From Amycolatopsis circi (GTDB taxonomy: Bacteria; Actinomycetota; Actinomycetes; Mycobacteriales; Pseudonocardiaceae): DNA of 64,000 nt. The stretch covers positions 1 through 64,000 of the forward strand of contig NZ_PQIA01000039.1 in the NCBI RefSeq assembly GCF_003385235.1. Direction: 5' to 3'. A program made the translations under genes and the position numbers. Positions 49,601 to 57,297 of this stretch are shown piece after piece (position 1 is the first letter of the stretch; each line of letters starts with the position of its first letter). Below the pieces are notes generated by a model. It did no database searches and was not told the DNA's origin. It saw only the letters and a list, made by a program, of their open reading frames with translations.

Positions 49601-49705
49601 GACGGTCGTCGCAGCGGCGCGTGGACTTGGGACGCCGCGACCCGGACGGTAACCGTGCAGGCACCGCCCACCCAGCATCCGCTGAACGTGCGGCTCGTGC
49701 GGTAG
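46601..49705 (+). CDS. Secreted GH31 glycosidase with two CBM35-like modules
   Basis: This 1034-residue exported enzyme has a signal peptide (about 1-30), an N-terminal beta domain, two related carbohydrate-binding-like modules of about 125 residues each (about 135-266 and 283-413; both open with CAFG-LCEAEQ and end in N-V-D/L-D), then the N-domain remainder and a GH31 barrel. The nucleophile is Asp654 in WWLDWCC and the acid/base Asp720 in FTGDTISDW. GH31 acts on alpha-linked sugars. The nucleophile context differs from classical W-x-D-M-N-E. The GTG has a GAGGAGG site. Confidence 0.9.
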   Translation: MATSLRGRLVRLLAVTAMAGTLVSTGVAEAAPPAVTAGQARFEVLSPTLIRTEYAGDAKFVDAATFNAVGRGSFAKTPYTATKRDGWLTIQTSAVKLRYKLDSGAFSDDNLTVQLRTGGQDVTAQPWAGKATPVCAFGTLCEAEQLQLNGPGTASDHRGYTGDGFAAGFINPGDSLAFRVTAPGDQQLDLRYANGTGGDGQHTTRTLTVLVDGTNAHTVTLPATADWDSWALATVPITLPAGQHQVTVKRGAGDSGNVNVDSLAVVNPGAAYPQPVPPAPTPCAFGVLCEAEQGALSGGAHPASDHDGHSGKAFLAGMERAGASDALTITGVPTDSSYDLQLRYADATAVSGQTQPTSLTLQTGGTATNLTLPPTSSWNSWRTNTIPVKLKAGTNTVALSCPDANCHVNLDTVAITAAHSTLLAPHAALGGYRRGLDGVDGSAVSAPGILYQDGWSLLDDTASALYDPRTKVVTQRPSSESYQDGYVFAYGQNYGRALQELAQLTGPSLLLPRWAYGVWYSEYYDRTAADFQQTIVPKFREQHVPLDMLVVDTDFKSPDRWNGWEIDPTRFPDPAAFFQWAHDQGLHTSLNIHPSIRGDDPQFPAAQATAKGKLQASCGKDCYVFDFGDPDQLRAYFDLHRPMEQQGNDVWWLDWCCDNSKSSLAGVTPDAWINQQYAQRSGFAFSRAYGSLQAGGYSSPTAVPTGPWADKRTTLHFTGDTISDWATLAFEVGYTPGESAATGLASVSHDIGGHTGGLQQPGTEPGSTKLPDDLYARWVQLGTFQPIDRLHSNHSDRLPWQYGTAADASATKFLNLRENLVPYTYTLAQQATATGMPVVRPLYLQYPDQQEAYAQAGGEYLYGPDVLVAPATSPGTTATTSVWFPPGNDWTDYFTGKTYRGGTTAQITTGLDTMPVFVRSGGIMVTRSGNVTGDAHDPLTAATATVAGGRNGAFTLYEEGATTSLRYTENAHSSMLSIGATQRAWTVRFTNATAPSAVYVDGRRSGAWTWDAATRTVTVQAPPTQHPLNVRLVR

Positions 49706-49711
49706 GCGGCG

Positions 49712-49755
49712 TCGTGAGTGGCGGTGCCGGTTAGAACCGTGCTCAGCACTCACGA
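49712..49755 (+). repeat. Dispersed hairpin repeat, GTGAGTG family, copy 2
   Basis: TCGTGAGTG pairs with CACTCACGA and an inner GGTT-AG-AACC is shared with copy 1 at 8293-8338 (TGCCGGTTAGAACC identical). It lies between the convergent GH31 and dnaX genes, 6 bp from each, and probably terminates both. Confidence 0.75.
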
Positions 49756-49760
49756 GAGCC

Positions 49761-51854
49761 TCAGTCCAGCGGACGCGCGCCGAGGTGGTCGGAGAGGAGC
49801 TTGCGCGCGATCTGCTCCGGGTCCTCTTCCGCGGGCGGCGGCGGAGGCGGCGGGACCGGGCTGGAGTCCTCGGAGTAGATGTCGTCGTCCTCGTCCGACG
49901 GTTCGGGCGGGAGCGGGATGTCCGGCTCGCTCGTGGCGACGCGAGGGCGGCTCGGCGCTTCCGCCGCGGGCTTCGGCGGTGTCGGAGGCGCGGCGGCCGC
50001 CGGGGCTTGCGCGGAGGCGGACGGACGCGTGAACGACCGTTCCGGAGCCGGTGCCGCCGCTTGCTGCCGGGGAGCCTGCCGCGCCGGAGCGGCCGCCGGG
50101 GCCGCGCCGTGCACGCACCGGACCTGCCATTCTCCGCCGAGCACCTCGCTCAGCCCGGCCGCGATCTTGCTCGCGTTGCCCTGATCGCTCAGCCGCCGCG
50201 CGAGCGGTTCGGACTTGTGCGTCAGCGTGACCGCCGAACCGTCGACTTCGGCGACCGCGGCCTGCGTGAGCATGGCCTCGAGCGCGCGTCCGCCGGTGAA
50301 CTTCCGCAGCGACGCCAGCAGTTGCGGCCATTTCTCGCGCACCTTGGCCGCGTCGACCCCGCCCGCCGCCGGGGCTTCCTCCGCGGCAGCCGGTGCAGGA
50401 GACTCCAGCGCGGGAGCAGGCGCGGCAGCCGCCGGGGCAGGCGGTTCGGCGGGAGCGGCCGGACGACTGACCTCCGGCCTAGCCGGACGCGCGGATTCCT
50501 CCGCAGCCGGACGGGCCGGAGCCGGTGCCGGTGCCGGTGCGGCGGGAGCTTCCTGAGCCGGACGCTGCGAAGGCCGCTGGAACCGCGCGGGAGCCTCCGC
50601 CGGAGCAGCGGAAGCCGCCGGAGCAGGCGCGGCGACCGGAGCGGGACCGGAGCTAGGAGCAGCAGGCGCGGAGGCGACAGCGGGAGCGGGCGCACCGGCC
50701 GGACGCCGCTCGAGCCGTTCGATCCGCGCCAGCAAGGCTTTCTCCGCCTCGGTGACCGACGGCAGCAGCATCCGCGCGCAGAGCAGTTCGAGCACGAGCC
50801 GCGGCGACGTCGCGCCGCGCATCTCGAGGAGTCCACTGTGGACAATGTCGGCGTAGCGGGACAACGTGGCCGGGCCGAGCTTCTCGGCCTGCTCGGTCAT
50901 CCGCTTCAGCTCGTCGTCCGGCGCGGCGACCAGACCGCGTTCGGCCGCTTCCGGGACCGCGCGCATCAGCAGCAGGTCGCGCAGCCGGTCGAGCAGGTCG
51001 GTGGCGAAGCGGCGCGGATCGTGTCCGGCGTCGGCGAGTTTTTCGACGGTGCCGAACACTTCGGCGGGATTGTCGCTCGCGAGCCCGTCGACCACCGCGT
51101 CGATCAGCGCGGTGTCCGTGACGCCCAGCAGCGACACCGCCCGCGGGTACGTGACGCCTTCCGGGCCGGCCCCGGCGAGCAGCTGGTCCAGCACCGACTG
51201 GGTGTCGCGTGCGGAACCGCCGCCGGCGCGGATCACCAGCGGGTACACCGCCGGTTCGACCGTCGCGCCCTCGGCGGCGACGTTGCGCTCCAGCAGTTCC
51301 CGCATCGAACTCGGCGGGATCAGCCGGAACGGGTAGTGGTGCGTACGCGAGCGGATGGTGGTGAGCACCTTGTCCGGCTCGGTGGTGGCGAAGATGAAGA
51401 TGAGGTGCTCTGGCGGTTCTTCGACGATCTTCAGCAGGGCGTTGAAGCCCTGCGTGGTGACCATGTGCGCCTCGTCGATGATGAACACGCGGTAGCGCGA
51501 TTCGGCGGGCGCGTAGAACGCCTTGTCCCGCAGTTCGCGGGCGTCGTCCACACCGCCGTGGCTGGCCGCGTCGAGTTCGGTGACGTCGACGCTGCCGGGG
51601 CCTTCCGGCGCGAGCGCGCGGCACGAGTTGCATTCGCCGCACGGATCCGGGGTCGGGCCTTTGGCGCAGTTGAGCGAGCGCGCCATGATCCGCGCGCTCG
51701 ACGTCTTGCCGCAGCCGCGCGGCCCGGAGAACAGGTACGCGTGGTTGATACGCCCGGCGGCCAGCGCCGTGCGCAGCGGATCGGTCACATGCTCCTGGCC
51801 GACGACCTCGGCGAAGGTCGCCGGACGGTACTTCCGGTACAGCGCGAGAGCCAC
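49761..51854 (-). CDS. dnaX: DNA polymerase III subunits gamma and tau
   Basis: This 697-residue protein is the clamp-loader ATPase. It has Walker A GPRGCGKTS at 44-52, the zinc-binding Cys63, Cys72, Cys75, Cys78, Walker B FIIDEAHM and sensor segment ATTEPDKV. The C-terminal 330 residues are Ala/Pro-rich with a globular island (about 535-610) that would bind the polymerase. No slippery sequence was noticed for a gamma product. The GTG at 51854 follows a TGTAGT -10 by nine bases, so the mRNA may be nearly leaderless. The next gene is divergent. Confidence 0.97.
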   Translation of the reverse strand: MALALYRKYRPATFAEVVGQEHVTDPLRTALAAGRINHAYLFSGPRGCGKTSSARIMARSLNCAKGPTPDPCGECNSCRALAPEGPGSVDVTELDAASHGGVDDARELRDKAFYAPAESRYRVFIIDEAHMVTTQGFNALLKIVEEPPEHLIFIFATTEPDKVLTTIRSRTHHYPFRLIPPSSMRELLERNVAAEGATVEPAVYPLVIRAGGGSARDTQSVLDQLLAGAGPEGVTYPRAVSLLGVTDTALIDAVVDGLASDNPAEVFGTVEKLADAGHDPRRFATDLLDRLRDLLLMRAVPEAAERGLVAAPDDELKRMTEQAEKLGPATLSRYADIVHSGLLEMRGATSPRLVLELLCARMLLPSVTEAEKALLARIERLERRPAGAPAPAVASAPAAPSSGPAPVAAPAPAASAAPAEAPARFQRPSQRPAQEAPAAPAPAPAPARPAAEESARPARPEVSRPAAPAEPPAPAAAAPAPALESPAPAAAEEAPAAGGVDAAKVREKWPQLLASLRKFTGGRALEAMLTQAAVAEVDGSAVTLTHKSEPLARRLSDQGNASKIAAGLSEVLGGEWQVRCVHGAAPAAAPARQAPRQQAAAPAPERSFTRPSASAQAPAAAAPPTPPKPAAEAPSRPRVATSEPDIPLPPEPSDEDDDIYSEDSSPVPPPPPPPAEEDPEQIARKLLSDHLGARPLD

Positions 51855-51863
51855 GTGCCCGAG

Positions 51864-51871
51864 ACTACAGT
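51864..51871. promoter_or_regulatory. Overlapping divergent -10 boxes of dnaX and the spermidine-synthase-like gene
   Basis: On the plus strand TACAGT (51866-51871) ends seven bases before a GTG at 51879; on the minus strand TGTAGT (51869-51864) ends nine bases before the dnaX GTG at 51854. Both mRNAs would be leaderless or nearly so and the two start sites compete. Confidence 0.5.
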
Positions 51872-51878
51872 GAGCACG

Positions 51879-52751
51879 GTGAGCCCCTCCCGTTCCGGTC
51901 GCGGCCGTGCGCCGAGCGGCCCGCGACCGGGCAGTTACCCGGTGCGGTTCGGGACCGCCGAGCTGCTGCGCGACGCCGATCGGCCCAACGCGTGGATGCT
52001 TTCGGTGGGCGGGGTGGCGCAGTCCTACGTCGATCTGGACGACCCGACGAACCTGGAGTTCGACTACGTGCGCCGGCTCGGCGATCTGGTCGACTTCCTT
52101 CCGCCCGGACCGCTCGACGCGCTGCACGTCGGCGGCGCGGGCTGTTCTCTCCCGCGCTACGTCGCCGCGACGCGACCGGGTTCGCGGCAGCTGGTCTTCG
52201 ACGCCGACGAGCCGCTGATCAACCTGGTCCGCGAACAGCTTGACCTGCGCAGCGTCCCGAAGCTGCGGGTGCGGATCGAGGACGGCCGCGCGGGCGTGCG
52301 CAGCAGGCACGACGCGACGGCGGACTTGATCGTGCTCGACGCCTTCGAACGCGCGACACTGGCTGGCGGCTTGGCGACCGTCGAATTCGTGACGGACGTC
52401 GCCCGCGTGCTGCGGCCGGGCGCCACGATGCTGGCCAACATCTCCGACGGGCCTGGGTTGCCGTTCGCGCGCCGGTTCCTCGCGACGCTGGCTGAGGTGT
52501 TTCCGCACGTCGTGCTGCTGGCCGAGCCCAGCGTGCTGCGCGGCCGCCGGTTCGGCAATCTCGTGCTGGCCGCCTCGCGACTCGAACTGCCGACCGCGGA
52601 GCTGACCCGGCGCGCGGCGTCCTCGCCGTATCCGGCGCGGGTGGTGCACGGGGACGAGCTGCGTCAGCTTCGGGGGAAGGCCGCGCCGGTCTCCGACGCG
52701 GAATCTCTGCCCTCGCCGGTGCCGCCGGACGACGTCCTCGGCCTGTTCTAG
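51879..52751 (+). CDS. Spermidine synthase-like methyltransferase-fold protein
   Basis: This 290-residue protein belongs to the spermine/spermidine synthase fold: ALHVGGAGCSLPRYVAATRPG holds the nucleotide-binding loop, QLVFDADEPLI has the acidic strand end, and DLIVLDAF the catalytic-type Asp. It lacks the full polyamine-binding pocket signature, so many such proteins are annotated only as fused MFS/spermidine synthase or methyltransferase. The GTG at 51879 is preferred because an earlier GTG at 51870 overlaps the -10 box. It is divergent from dnaX and converges on the SRP RNA. Confidence 0.82.
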   Translation: MSPSRSGRGRAPSGPRPGSYPVRFGTAELLRDADRPNAWMLSVGGVAQSYVDLDDPTNLEFDYVRRLGDLVDFLPPGPLDALHVGGAGCSLPRYVAATRPGSRQLVFDADEPLINLVREQLDLRSVPKLRVRIEDGRAGVRSRHDATADLIVLDAFERATLAGGLATVEFVTDVARVLRPGATMLANISDGPGLPFARRFLATLAEVFPHVVLLAEPSVLRGRRFGNLVLAASRLELPTAELTRRAASSPYPARVVHGDELRQLRGKAAPVSDAESLPSPVPPDDVLGLF

Positions 52752-52762
52752 GCATAAAAAAG

Positions 52763-52856
52763 CGGGTTCCCCCCGTACCCGCCAGAGCCCGCTTATCCTT
52801 GCTGCCTTCCGGCCCTGGGGAAGTTCACAGGGTGGACGCCACGGGGGGTCCCCGCA
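52763..52856 (-). ncRNA. ffs: Small bacterial SRP RNA (4.5S type)
   Basis: Read on the minus strand this 94-nt RNA folds into one long hairpin: 5' GCGGGGACCCCCCG pairs with the 3' end CGGGGGGAACCCGC, and the apical part carries the conserved CCGGAAGGCAGCAAGG loop that binds Ffh. It is followed by a run of six T (52762-52757). It is the small type without Alu domain, as in actinobacteria, and lies beside dnaX as in mycobacteria. Its ends are set by pairing, to within about 2 nt. Confidence 0.96.
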
Positions 52857-52861
52857 GACGA

Positions 52862-52867
52862 CTATAG
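52862..52867 (-). promoter_or_regulatory. -10 box of the SRP RNA gene, overlapping the cvnD stop
   Basis: On the minus strand TATAGT ends five bases before the SRP RNA 5' end. The stop codon TAG of the upstream GTPase gene is part of this hexamer. Confidence 0.7.
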
Positions 52868-53356
52868 CGGACTCGGCTGCGGTGCCTCCGACCCCCGCGC
52901 CACCCCGGCTTCGACGAGGTCGAGCACCTCCCGCACCGACGCCGGGTCGCGGGCGTCGAACGGGTGCACCGGGACGCCGTCGCGCACGGTCAGCGCCCAG
53001 CGCACGTCATGCAGCGGGCGGGTGAGCAGGCCGTCGAAGCAGTTCACCCCGACCACGAACGGCAGCCGCAGCCCTTCGACCGCGTCGAGCACCGGGTACG
53101 CGTCCGCGATCCGCCGCGGATCGACCACCACGAGCGCGGCGTCCGCGCCCTGCACGAGGTCCGGCCAGCGGAACCAGAACCGGGCGTGTCCCGGCGCGCC
53201 GAACAGGTACCGCCGCCGCTCGCCCTCGCCGAGCCGGCCGAAGTCGAGCGCGGCGGTGGTGTCGCCGGCGTCGGTGCGCACCGGCGCGATTTCCGAAACG
53301 GCGTGCACCGCCGTCGTTTTCCCGGCTCCGGCCGGGCCAAGCACGAGAATCTTCAC
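52862..53356 (-). CDS. Conservon GTPase, CvnD-type
   Basis: This 164-residue small GTPase has the P-loop GPAGAGKTT at 7-15 and VNCFD in place of the usual N-K-x-D, as in the Streptomyces CvnD proteins; the switch region has FGAPGHARFWFRW where D-x-x-G is usual. CvnD is the output partner of the conservon, acting with a sensor and Roadblock protein at the membrane. The start ATG lies three bases after the CvnB stop. There is no room for a CvnC gene between the two. Confidence 0.9.
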   Translation of the reverse strand: MKILVLGPAGAGKTTAVHAVSEIAPVRTDAGDTTAALDFGRLGEGERRRYLFGAPGHARFWFRWPDLVQGADAALVVVDPRRIADAYPVLDAVEGLRLPFVVGVNCFDGLLTRPLHDVRWALTVRDGVPVHPFDARDPASVREVLDLVEAGVARGSEAPQPSPL

Positions 53357-53359
53357 GGG

Positions 53360-53779
53360 TCAGGCGAACGCGGTGTTCTTCAACTCCTCGACCAGAGCGG
53401 GGGTAAGGACTTCGGACGCGCGGTTGGCGAACATCGCCATCTCGTAGGCGATCGTGCCGAGGCTGGCCTGCTTGTTGGCCAGCACGCCGAGCGAGCAGCC
53501 GATGCTGATGGTGCAGACCACCAGGTAGCCGCGTTCCAGCTCGACCACGACCTTGTCCGGATCGCCGAGCGGGTGGCTTTCGGACACGCTCTGGGCCAGC
53601 GCGAGCATCGCCGAGCAGGTCGCCGCGAGCCGGTCGGCGTCCGCGCGGTCGAGGTCCTGGGACGCGGCGATCAGCAGCCCGTCCGCGGACACCGCGAGCG
53701 CGGCGATCGCGCCCGCGGTGTGCAGCGCGAAGCGGTTGACCAGCCAGTTGAAGTTCTGCGCGGCGGCGGGAACGGTCAT
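53360..53779 (-). CDS. Conservon Roadblock/LC7 protein, CvnB-type
   Basis: This 139-residue protein has the Roadblock/LC7 fold (FNWLVNRFALHTAGAIAALAVSADGLLIAAS), which in conservons interacts with the GTPase and the sensor-like protein. Its start overlaps the sensor gene stop by four bases (ATGA), and its stop lies three bases before CvnD. Confidence 0.92.
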   Translation of the reverse strand: MTVPAAAQNFNWLVNRFALHTAGAIAALAVSADGLLIAASQDLDRADADRLAATCSAMLALAQSVSESHPLGDPDKVVVELERGYLVVCTISIGCSLGVLANKQASLGTIAYEMAMFANRASEVLTPALVEELKNTAFA

Positions 53780-56130
53780 GATCCTCCTTGATCGGCCTGC
53801 TGGGCGGTGACTTGCTGTGCTTTGGCGACGCCGTCGGAAAACGAGTCGAAGGTGGCCCGTTCGGCGGCCGGATCGCGCAATTCGCGGCGCGGCAACGGGG
53901 TGCGGACGATCTGCGGCAGTTTGAGCCCGGGAGCCAGCTGGGCGCCGGGGACACGGCGGTAGACGCCGTCACGGGATTCCGGTGTCACCACGGTGAACTG
54001 GTGCGTCGGGGACGGGTCCGTCACGTCCGGCGTTTCCGGAGTGTCCTTTTCGGACTCTTCTGGTTCGCCGGGCTCGCCGGGTTCGTCGGGGAGTTCCAGC
54101 GTTCCGGCGCGGGAGGCGAATTCCGGCTCCGCCTCCGGCCATTCCGGAGCCACGGCCTGTTCCGGCTCGTCAGCATCGAGTTCCGGCGGGTCGATGAACC
54201 ACCGGAACCCGGCCGGAGTCGGCGCGGACAGCGCGGCGATCGCGGGCGCGGGCAGCAGCACCGGCCGCGGGTCCGGCACCTGTCCCGGTTCGAAAAGCCC
54301 AGGCCCGCGCCGGAAATCGACGTCGCGGGTGAACAACGCCTGCGGCACCGAAACCCGGGCCGTCACGCCGCCGTCCGGAGTGGACTCCAGCTCGACCCGC
54401 AGCGAATGCCGCTGAGCGAGCCGCCCGACCACGGCGAGGCCGAGCTGCTGCCCGGAAGCCGCGTCGACCGGTTCGGCGAGCCGCCGGTTCTCCTGCGCCA
54501 GCCGGTCCGCGGACAGCCCGACGCCGTGATCGGCAATGCGCACCAGCAGATCGCCGGACGGCTGAAACTCCGTCGAAATCTCCACCGCGGATTCCGGCGG
54601 CGAAAACGCGGCGGCGTTTTCCAGCAGCTCGGCGAACAACAGCACCAGGTCGATCCCCAGCGAAGGCGCGAGCAGCGCCTCCGCCGGTTCGCCAAGCCGG
54701 ATCCGGGATTCGTCGTCGATCTCCGCGGCCGCCGAGCGCAACGCGGTGGCCAGTTCGATCGGACCGCCGACCCGGGTCTCGTCGCGATTGCCGGTCACCA
54801 CAAGCAGATCGTCGGCAGTGCGGCGCAGCCGGAGCGCGGCGTGCTCCACGCGATGCAGCCCGGCGAGCAGCACCGGATCCTCAGCGCCGCGCGCCAGCTC
54901 CTCGACCACCGTGCGCTGGCCCGCGACCAGGTTCTGCGTGCGCTTGGCCGCTCCGACCAGCAGCTGGACCCCGGCGCGGCGCGCGTTCGCCTGCTCGGTC
55001 ACCGCTTCCGCGGCAGACCCGCGAAGCCGGTTGAACGCGTCGGCCAGCTCGGCCAATTCGCCGACGGTTCCGGCGTCGAGAGCGGGCAGCGACGGTTGCG
55101 GCGGGTCCGATCCCGGCTCGGCGACCTGAACCAATTCAGCGGCGGCGAGGTCGGCGGTCGAATGCGCTTGGGCGCTCAGCCGGCGCAGCGGTCGGGCGAC
55201 GGATCGGGCGGCCAGCACGGACAAAGCGGCAACAAGTCCAAAAAGGACGATCGCGGCGCCGCCGACGATGATCGCCGTCCGGGTCGCGCTGGACGCTTTC
55301 GCGGAGGCTGCGTCGGCGATCACACCGGCGAGCCGGGTTTCCACCGCGTCGCGCTGATCGGCGAGCTGAGTACCGGCAGTGACCACATCGGACACAAACT
55401 GCCGGTCTTGCCCCGGCGCGGCGGCCAGCCGGTCGAGCTGCTGGGCCGTCGCCCCGGTCTCGACCGCGGCGAGCTGTGCCGCGTCCTGGCTCCCGGCCAG
55501 CCGGGCGAACTGTTCTCCGTAGACGGCAGCGCGCTGACCTGCGCGATCAACTCCGGCCGACGCGATCAGTGCGGTCGCCCGGGCCGCTCGCTGCTCGTCC
55601 TCGCGCAGCAGCGCGTCGAGGGCGCCGAGCTGCCGGGCGCCGGTGTCGTCCGCGGTAGCCAGTCCCAGTGCGTCAATCACGCCGACGGACAGGGAATCGT
55701 AGCCAGAAGCGATGTCAGCTACGGAAATCTGCCTATTGAGCGCGTTCTGCCGCAGTTTCGACAGCGCACCACCTGGACTGACCAGGCTGCCCGCGACCCC
55801 CTGTGCAGCGCTGTCCACCACCTGCTGCTGCCGGACGAGCGCCGTATTGGTGGCCGACGGGTCAGCGACATAAGCGGCCGTGAGCAGGCTTTCCCGCTGC
55901 AACTGGCCGACCAGGCCGCCCGCCCGCTGGGCCCGGGCTGCGGTGTCCGAAGCGGTCGCGGCCGTTGACGCGGCGGTGACCTGGGCAAACACGAGCGGAA
56001 CCGCCGCCGCCACGACCAGGATCAGCGGAGCTACGACCAATACGGTCACTCGCGCTTGCACAGTGCGGATTCCGACGCGGTCGAGCAGCCGCGCAGCGGA
56101 TTCATGCGACCGGGCCGAGCCGTCGCGCAT
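53776..56130 (-). CDS. Conservon sensor histidine kinase-like protein, CvnA-type
   Basis: This 784-residue protein has two membrane helices (about 24-48 and 283-308) around a large extracellular helical domain (about 50-280, nitrate/nitrite-sensor-like), a HAMP-like linker, a coiled coil, and an HATPase domain (about 480-600) with LLFAELLENAAAFSPPES and DHGVGLS and LGLAVVGRLAQRH. No phosphorylatable H-box is evident before the HATPase, as in CvnA proteins. The C-terminal 170 residues are Pro/Glu-rich and disordered. The ATG at 56130 has GGAAGG at nine bases; a GTG nine bases earlier is possible. Confidence 0.9.
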   Translation of the reverse strand: MRDGSARSHESAARLLDRVGIRTVQARVTVLVVAPLILVVAAAVPLVFAQVTAASTAATASDTAARAQRAGGLVGQLQRESLLTAAYVADPSATNTALVRQQQVVDSAAQGVAGSLVSPGGALSKLRQNALNRQISVADIASGYDSLSVGVIDALGLATADDTGARQLGALDALLREDEQRAARATALIASAGVDRAGQRAAVYGEQFARLAGSQDAAQLAAVETGATAQQLDRLAAAPGQDRQFVSDVVTAGTQLADQRDAVETRLAGVIADAASAKASSATRTAIIVGGAAIVLFGLVAALSVLAARSVARPLRRLSAQAHSTADLAAAELVQVAEPGSDPPQPSLPALDAGTVGELAELADAFNRLRGSAAEAVTEQANARRAGVQLLVGAAKRTQNLVAGQRTVVEELARGAEDPVLLAGLHRVEHAALRLRRTADDLLVVTGNRDETRVGGPIELATALRSAAAEIDDESRIRLGEPAEALLAPSLGIDLVLLFAELLENAAAFSPPESAVEISTEFQPSGDLLVRIADHGVGLSADRLAQENRRLAEPVDAASGQQLGLAVVGRLAQRHSLRVELESTPDGGVTARVSVPQALFTRDVDFRRGPGLFEPGQVPDPRPVLLPAPAIAALSAPTPAGFRWFIDPPELDADEPEQAVAPEWPEAEPEFASRAGTLELPDEPGEPGEPEESEKDTPETPDVTDPSPTHQFTVVTPESRDGVYRRVPGAQLAPGLKLPQIVRTPLPRRELRDPAAERATFDSFSDGVAKAQQVTAQQADQGGS

Positions 56131-56391
56131 CCACGTCACCTTCCGTTCCCGAGAGGTCCCGACGAGACCGAGGCGTGGAGTGCACCGAACGGGGACACCC
56201 GCAGGACGCTACTACTCTCAGTAGCACTCGTCGCGGTACGCACATGGTCGGACACCCCACGTCTGCGCAGAGCTTAGCGAGGCTTGCAAGATCTAGACAA
56301 TGCCCTCTTGTACCGTGTCGCGCCCTGACACGCTGGGGTTTTCCCGGCGAGCGGCACCCACCGGAGGACTCCCGCGAGGAGAATGGCCGAT

Positions 56392-57297
56392 ATGCGCACC
56401 GCTCCTGTCTCCGCCGACGTCGCCGCCGCCCATCTTCGCCTCCGACCACACGTCCGGTGGACGCCGCTGTTACGCACCGAAATCGACGGCCGACCGCTCG
56501 TCCTCAAGCTGGAGCACCTCCAGCGGTCCGGTTCGTTCAAGCTCCGCGGCGCGGTGAACGCCCTGCTCACCGGCCCCAAGCCGAAGCGAGTGGTCACCGC
56601 GTCGGGCGGTAACCACGGGCTCGGCGTCGCCACCGCCGCGCAGTCGCTAGGCATTCCCGCGGTCGTCTACGTGCCGGAGTCCGTGCCGGAAGCGAAGGCC
56701 TTGGGCATCGAAGCGGCTGGCGCAAAGCTCATCCGACACGGCGCGGCCTACGCCGAAGCAGCTGCCGCCGCGCTGGCCGTCGCCGAGGAGCCCGGCACCC
56801 GCTACCTGCACGCGTACGACGACGCCGACGTCATCGCCGGGCAAGGAACCGCGACTGCGGAGATCGTGGTCGACGCACCGGACGTCGACGCCATCGCGGT
56901 CGCAGTGGGCGGCGGCGGGTTGGCGTCCGGCGCGACGCTGGCCGCGGACGGCCGTCAGGTGTTCGCGGTGGAGCCGGAGCACTGCCAGGCCCTGCACGCC
57001 GCCCTCACCGCGGGCGAGCCGGTGGACGTCACCATCGACTCCGTCGCCGCCTCCGCACTCGGCGCGACCCGCGTCGGCGAGCTGGCGTTCGGCATCCTCA
57101 ACTCGCCGTCCGTCACGTCCGTGCTGGTGTCCGACGCCGAAATCCTCGCCGCGCGCGACCTGCTGTGGCGCGACTTCCGGCTCGTCGTCGAACCGGCCGC
57201 CGCCGCACCGCTGGCCGCCTGGCTGGCCGGGCGCATCCCGGCCGAGCTGCCGTGTTTTGTCTTGTGCGGAGCCAATACCTCGGTCACTTTTGCGTGA
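56392..57297 (+). CDS. PLP-dependent threonine/serine dehydratase-like enzyme
   Basis: This 301-residue fold-type II PLP enzyme has Lys50 in SGSFKLRGA for the cofactor, SGGNHG near 72-77 for the substrate carboxylate and GGGGLASG for the phosphate. It is the short type without a regulatory ACT domain, like catabolic serine/threonine dehydratases or racemases, so the product is probably 2-oxobutyrate or pyruvate plus ammonia. The ATG at 56392 is preferred: GAGGAG is ten bases upstream, while an ATG at 56383 sits only two bases after it. The 3' end overlaps the convergent GT39 gene by 14 bp. Confidence 0.88.
   Translation: MRTAPVSADVAAAHLRLRPHVRWTPLLRTEIDGRPLVLKLEHLQRSGSFKLRGAVNALLTGPKPKRVVTASGGNHGLGVATAAQSLGIPAVVYVPESVPEAKALGIEAAGAKLIRHGAAYAEAAAAALAVAEEPGTRYLHAYDDADVIAGQGTATAEIVVDAPDVDAIAVAVGGGGLASGATLAADGRQVFAVEPEHCQALHAALTAGEPVDVTIDSVAASALGATRVGELAFGILNSPSVTSVLVSDAEILAARDLLWRDFRLVVEPAAAAPLAAWLAGRIPAELPCFVLCGANTSVTFA

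Noticed and set aside
49761-51854. Programmed frameshift in dnaX for a gamma subunit
   Set aside because: I did not see an A-rich slippery heptamer with a following stem in the expected region.
49785-51869. Very long open frame antisense to dnaX
   Set aside because: It mirrors the Ala/Pro-rich codons of dnaX; only the part after 51879 has protein character.
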